Shown here: one piece after another, positions 61,692 through 64,000 of the stretch | How positions within the stretch are numbered: position 1 is the stretch's first letter | Layout of the letters: each line of letters begins with the position of its first letter | Source of the DNA: Neolewinella xylanilytica | GTDB lineage: Bacteria > Bacteroidota > Bacteroidia > Chitinophagales > Saprospiraceae | Assembly (NCBI RefSeq): GCF_002934605.1 | Contig: NZ_PTJC01000006.1 | Span: 372,001 to 436,000 of the forward strand | Length of the DNA: 64,000 bases | Reading direction: 5' to 3' | The notes under the pieces: generated by a model | What the model was told of the DNA's origin: nothing | Database searches by the model: none | What the model saw: the letters and a program-made list of their open reading frames with translations, nothing else | Translations under genes and position numbers: made by a program

Positions 61692-64000
61692 ATGACCACA
61701 ACCCCTCGCTTTCCGTACCGCCCCGCAGCGGTCGTATGCTTCGGCATCCTGCTGGCAACCGTTTTCTCCTGCCAGCCCGACGATCAGGGCGGATCCGTAG
61801 ACGACGGTAGCATGCCCGAGGAAAACCGCTTCACGACTACCGTCCTGACCGAGCCCGGTGACCTGGACGAACCGATGGCCTTTACGTTCCTGAGCGACGA
61901 GGTCATGATGCTGGTCGAGCGCAAGGGTGGCGTAAAAACGTTCGACGCCGCCACGCGAAGCATGAAGACGGCCGGCCACATCCCGGTAAATACCATCTAC
62001 ACGAACAAGGAAGGCCAATCCCGCCCCGCCGAGGAAGGATTGATGGGCGTAGCCGCCGACCCCGATTTCGCGGAGAACGGATGGGTTTATATGCTCTATG
62101 CCCACCCCGACGAAGCCAAACACGTGCTGTCGCGCTTCGAGTACGACGGCGATAGCCTGCTGTTGGGCTCCGAAAAAGTCGTTCTGGAATACGCCGCCCA
62201 GCGCGAAGTCTGCTGCCACACCGGCGGCGGCATCACTTTCGATAAGAACGGGAACCTCTACCTGACCACCGGCAACAACACCGCCAATCCGCCCATCGGC
62301 ACTTCCAACCTGGACGAACGACCCGGCCACGAGACCTCCGACGACCAGCGTACCGCCGGGAACACCAACGACCTGCGCGGCAAGATCCTGCGCATCCACC
62401 CCGAGGACGACGGCAGCTACACCATCCCAGCCGGGAACCTCTTCCCGCAAGGCACCGAAAAGACCCGTCCGGAGATCTACACCATGGGGCACCGGAACCC
62501 CTGGCGGGTCAGCGTCGACAGCGAAACCGGCTACATCTACTGGGGCGAAGTGGGGCCGGATGCCTCCGAGGATTCCCGGTACGGGCCCCGGGGCTACGAC
62601 GAATTCAACCAGGCCAGGGAAGCGGGCTTTCACGGCTGGCCCTACTTCATCGGCGACAATATCCCCTACATCGATTACGACTACGCCACCGACTCGGTGA
62701 GCCAGCCCTTCGACGTCGACAACGTAGTGAACGACTCGCCGAATAACGACGGTCTGGCCCAGCTGCCCAAGCCGGTGCCGGCCTTTATCTGGTATCCGTA
62801 CAGCTATTCGGAGGAGTTCCCGCAGATGGGCAGCTCCGGCCGGAGTGCTACCGGCGGTCCCGTTTACCGGCAGGCCGATTTTCCCGATACGGATTATCGT
62901 TTCCCCAGCTACTACGAGGGGAAGTGGCTGATGGTGGAATTCATGCGCGGCTGGATCATGGCCGTGGAAATGGACGAGCACGGCGACTACGTCGGTATGG
63001 AACCTTTCCTGCCGGAAGAAAACTTCAGCAGCGCCATCGATATGCTCTTCAGCCCGGACGGGAGGCTGTACGTACTCGAGTACGGCTCGGCCTGGTTCCG
63101 TGGCAATGAGAACGCCCAGATCAAGCGCATCGAATACAATGGCGGTAATCGCCCGCCGGTAGTGGTAGCCAGTGCCGACAAAACCGCCGGGGCCCTGCCC
63201 CTGGAAGTGAAGCTCACTGCCGAAGGCACCGAAGACTACGACGAGGACGAGCTGGAATACCAATGGACGGTCAGCTCCGATAACGGCTATTCCGAAACCT
63301 TTAACGAAGCCGATCACACGGTCGTCCTGGATAAGGAGGGTGCCTACACCGCCGAACTCGTCGTAAGCGACCCGGCGGGCAACAGCGACCGGAAAAGCTT
63401 CCAGATCCTGGCGGGTAACGCGCCGCCGGAGGTGGACATCGTACTGACCGGCGGTAACCAATCCTTCTTCTTCCCCGGTAGCGAGTTGCAGTACGACATC
63501 CGCGTGGCCGACCCCGAAGACGGATCCCTGGAAAGCGGGGAGATCAGCGCGGAGGCCATCGCCGTCAATTTCGATTACACCCCGGAAGGCTACGACCCCA
63601 TCGAGATCGCCCAAAATCACGTCAGCAGCGACGAGTGGGTGATCTACCAAAAAGGAAAGGACATGATCGGGGAAAGCGACTGCTTGTCCTGCCACCGGGT
63701 GGACGTGTCCTCCGTCGGGCCCAGCTACCAGGCCGTAGCGGAGAAGTACCCCAGTACACCGGAGCAAAAGGCGATCAGCGCACGGCGGATCATCGAAGGT
63801 AGTGTCGGTTTATGGGGCGATCACGCCATGAGCGCTCACCCGGATCTGTCCGAACAGGACGCCATGATGATGGTCGACTACATCATGAGCCTCGACCAGC
63901 CCGAGCCCGACCGGCGGTCGATACCCCTGAAGGGTAGCTACGTTACCGCCGTTCCGGAAGCGGAAAACGGCAAGGGGGGCTTCCTGCTCCGCGCCGCCTA
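61692..64000 (+). CDS. PQQ-type sugar dehydrogenase-PKD-cytochrome c lipoprotein (3' end outside window)
   Basis: The frame is open from the ATG at 61692 to the window end, 769 codons so far. A signal peptide with lipobox TVFSC (Cys27) predicts a lipoprotein. Residues ~50-485 match the glucose/sorbosone dehydrogenase propeller: EEGLMGVAADPDF, REVCCHTGGGITFD, MGHRNPWRVS, GWPYFIGDN and LFSPDGRLYVLEYG. A PKD-like domain follows (~485-575, PPVVVASADKTAG...), then a cytochrome c-like domain with a CLSCH haem motif (C664, C667, H668). It probably oxidises a sugar or alcohol and passes electrons to its own haem. What follows the cytochrome is not visible here. Confidence 0.88.
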   Translation, partial: MTTTPRFPYRPAAVVCFGILLATVFSCQPDDQGGSVDDGSMPEENRFTTTVLTEPGDLDEPMAFTFLSDEVMMLVERKGGVKTFDAATRSMKTAGHIPVNTIYTNKEGQSRPAEEGLMGVAADPDFAENGWVYMLYAHPDEAKHVLSRFEYDGDSLLLGSEKVVLEYAAQREVCCHTGGGITFDKNGNLYLTTGNNTANPPIGTSNLDERPGHETSDDQRTAGNTNDLRGKILRIHPEDDGSYTIPAGNLFPQGTEKTRPEIYTMGHRNPWRVSVDSETGYIYWGEVGPDASEDSRYGPRGYDEFNQAREAGFHGWPYFIGDNIPYIDYDYATDSVSQPFDVDNVVNDSPNNDGLAQLPKPVPAFIWYPYSYSEEFPQMGSSGRSATGGPVYRQADFPDTDYRFPSYYEGKWLMVEFMRGWIMAVEMDEHGDYVGMEPFLPEENFSSAIDMLFSPDGRLYVLEYGSAWFRGNENAQIKRIEYNGGNRPPVVVASADKTAGALPLEVKLTAEGTEDYDEDELEYQWTVSSDNGYSETFNEADHTVVLDKEGAYTAELVVSDPAGNSDRKSFQILAGNAPPEVDIVLTGGNQSFFFPGSELQYDIRVADPEDGSLESGEISAEAIAVNFDYTPEGYDPIEIAQNHVSSDEWVIYQKGKDMIGESDCLSCHRVDVSSVGPSYQAVAEKYPSTPEQKAISARRIIEGSVGLWGDHAMSAHPDLSEQDAMMMVDYIMSLDQPEPDRRSIPLKGSYVTAVPEAENGKGGFLLRAA

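Noticed and set aside
61683..63767. A minus-strand open frame of 694 codons near the window end
   Set aside because: The plus strand encodes a clear PQQ-dehydrogenase lipoprotein that runs off the window, and the antisense frame is its shadow.

Overview
The window looks like a chromosomal segment of a Bacteroidota bacterium, most likely of the Saprospiria/Lewinella type. The evidence is a gldL-gldM-gldN cluster of the type IX secretion (T9SS) and gliding machinery, a PorP/SprF-family protein next to a giant repeat adhesin with a type B T9SS sorting domain, two further proteins with type A T9SS tails, a TonB-dependent receptor, a GC-rich genome with little Shine-Dalgarno signal, and TAnnTTTG-type -7 boxes. 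No rRNA, tRNA, CRISPR array, phage or intact insertion sequence was seen.

Layout. 1-8.8 kb holds envelope and housekeeping genes: the end of an NhaD-like antiporter, a small lipoprotein, queA, sppA, then recO-lnt-Omp85 protein on the minus strand. 9.1-13.9 kb holds hppD, then uppS-bamA on the minus strand. 13.9-14.25 kb is a tandem array of about 85-bp units. 14.5-18.9 kb holds a TonB-dependent receptor and a T9SS-exported hydrolase-fold protein that lacks the usual Ser nucleophile, closed by a strong terminator. 19-24.9 kb holds an outer-membrane barrel candidate, a SAM hydrolase-like protein, a REP-like palindrome array abutting a truncated DUF1572 gene, two divergent esterases, cysQ and a WaaE-like glycosyltransferase. 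25-30.6 kb holds an FAD amine-oxidase-like enzyme, kynU, a DUF3089 protein, a pyridoxamine-oxidase-fold protein, an unknown protein with a possible DNA-binding tail, and an MsrA-like protein. 30.7-34.1 kb is gldL-gldM-gldN, followed by mfd. 38.2-42.4 kb is a 1410-residue T9SS cargo protein. 43.6-61.2 kb is a PorP/SprF protein followed by a 5478-residue adhesin. The window ends inside a lipoprotein that joins a PQQ-type sugar dehydrogenase, a PKD-like segment and a cytochrome c domain.

How the genes fit together. Much of the window concerns the outer envelope: building it (bamA, the second Omp85 protein, lnt, uppS, the glycosyltransferase), energising T9SS (gldL/gldM), and supplying its cargo (three proteins with sorting domains). 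The largest single finding is inside the giant adhesin. Its core is 17 modules of 170-175 residues, and modules 3-8 and 9-14 are two copies of an older six-module block. This shows both in matching sequence signatures and in matching module lengths. Intergenic DNA is unusually rich in family repeats: TAGTACGGTAGTAC motifs, GGCTTCGCC and GCTCGCTTCGCT cores, REP-like palindromes and an 85-bp tandem array.
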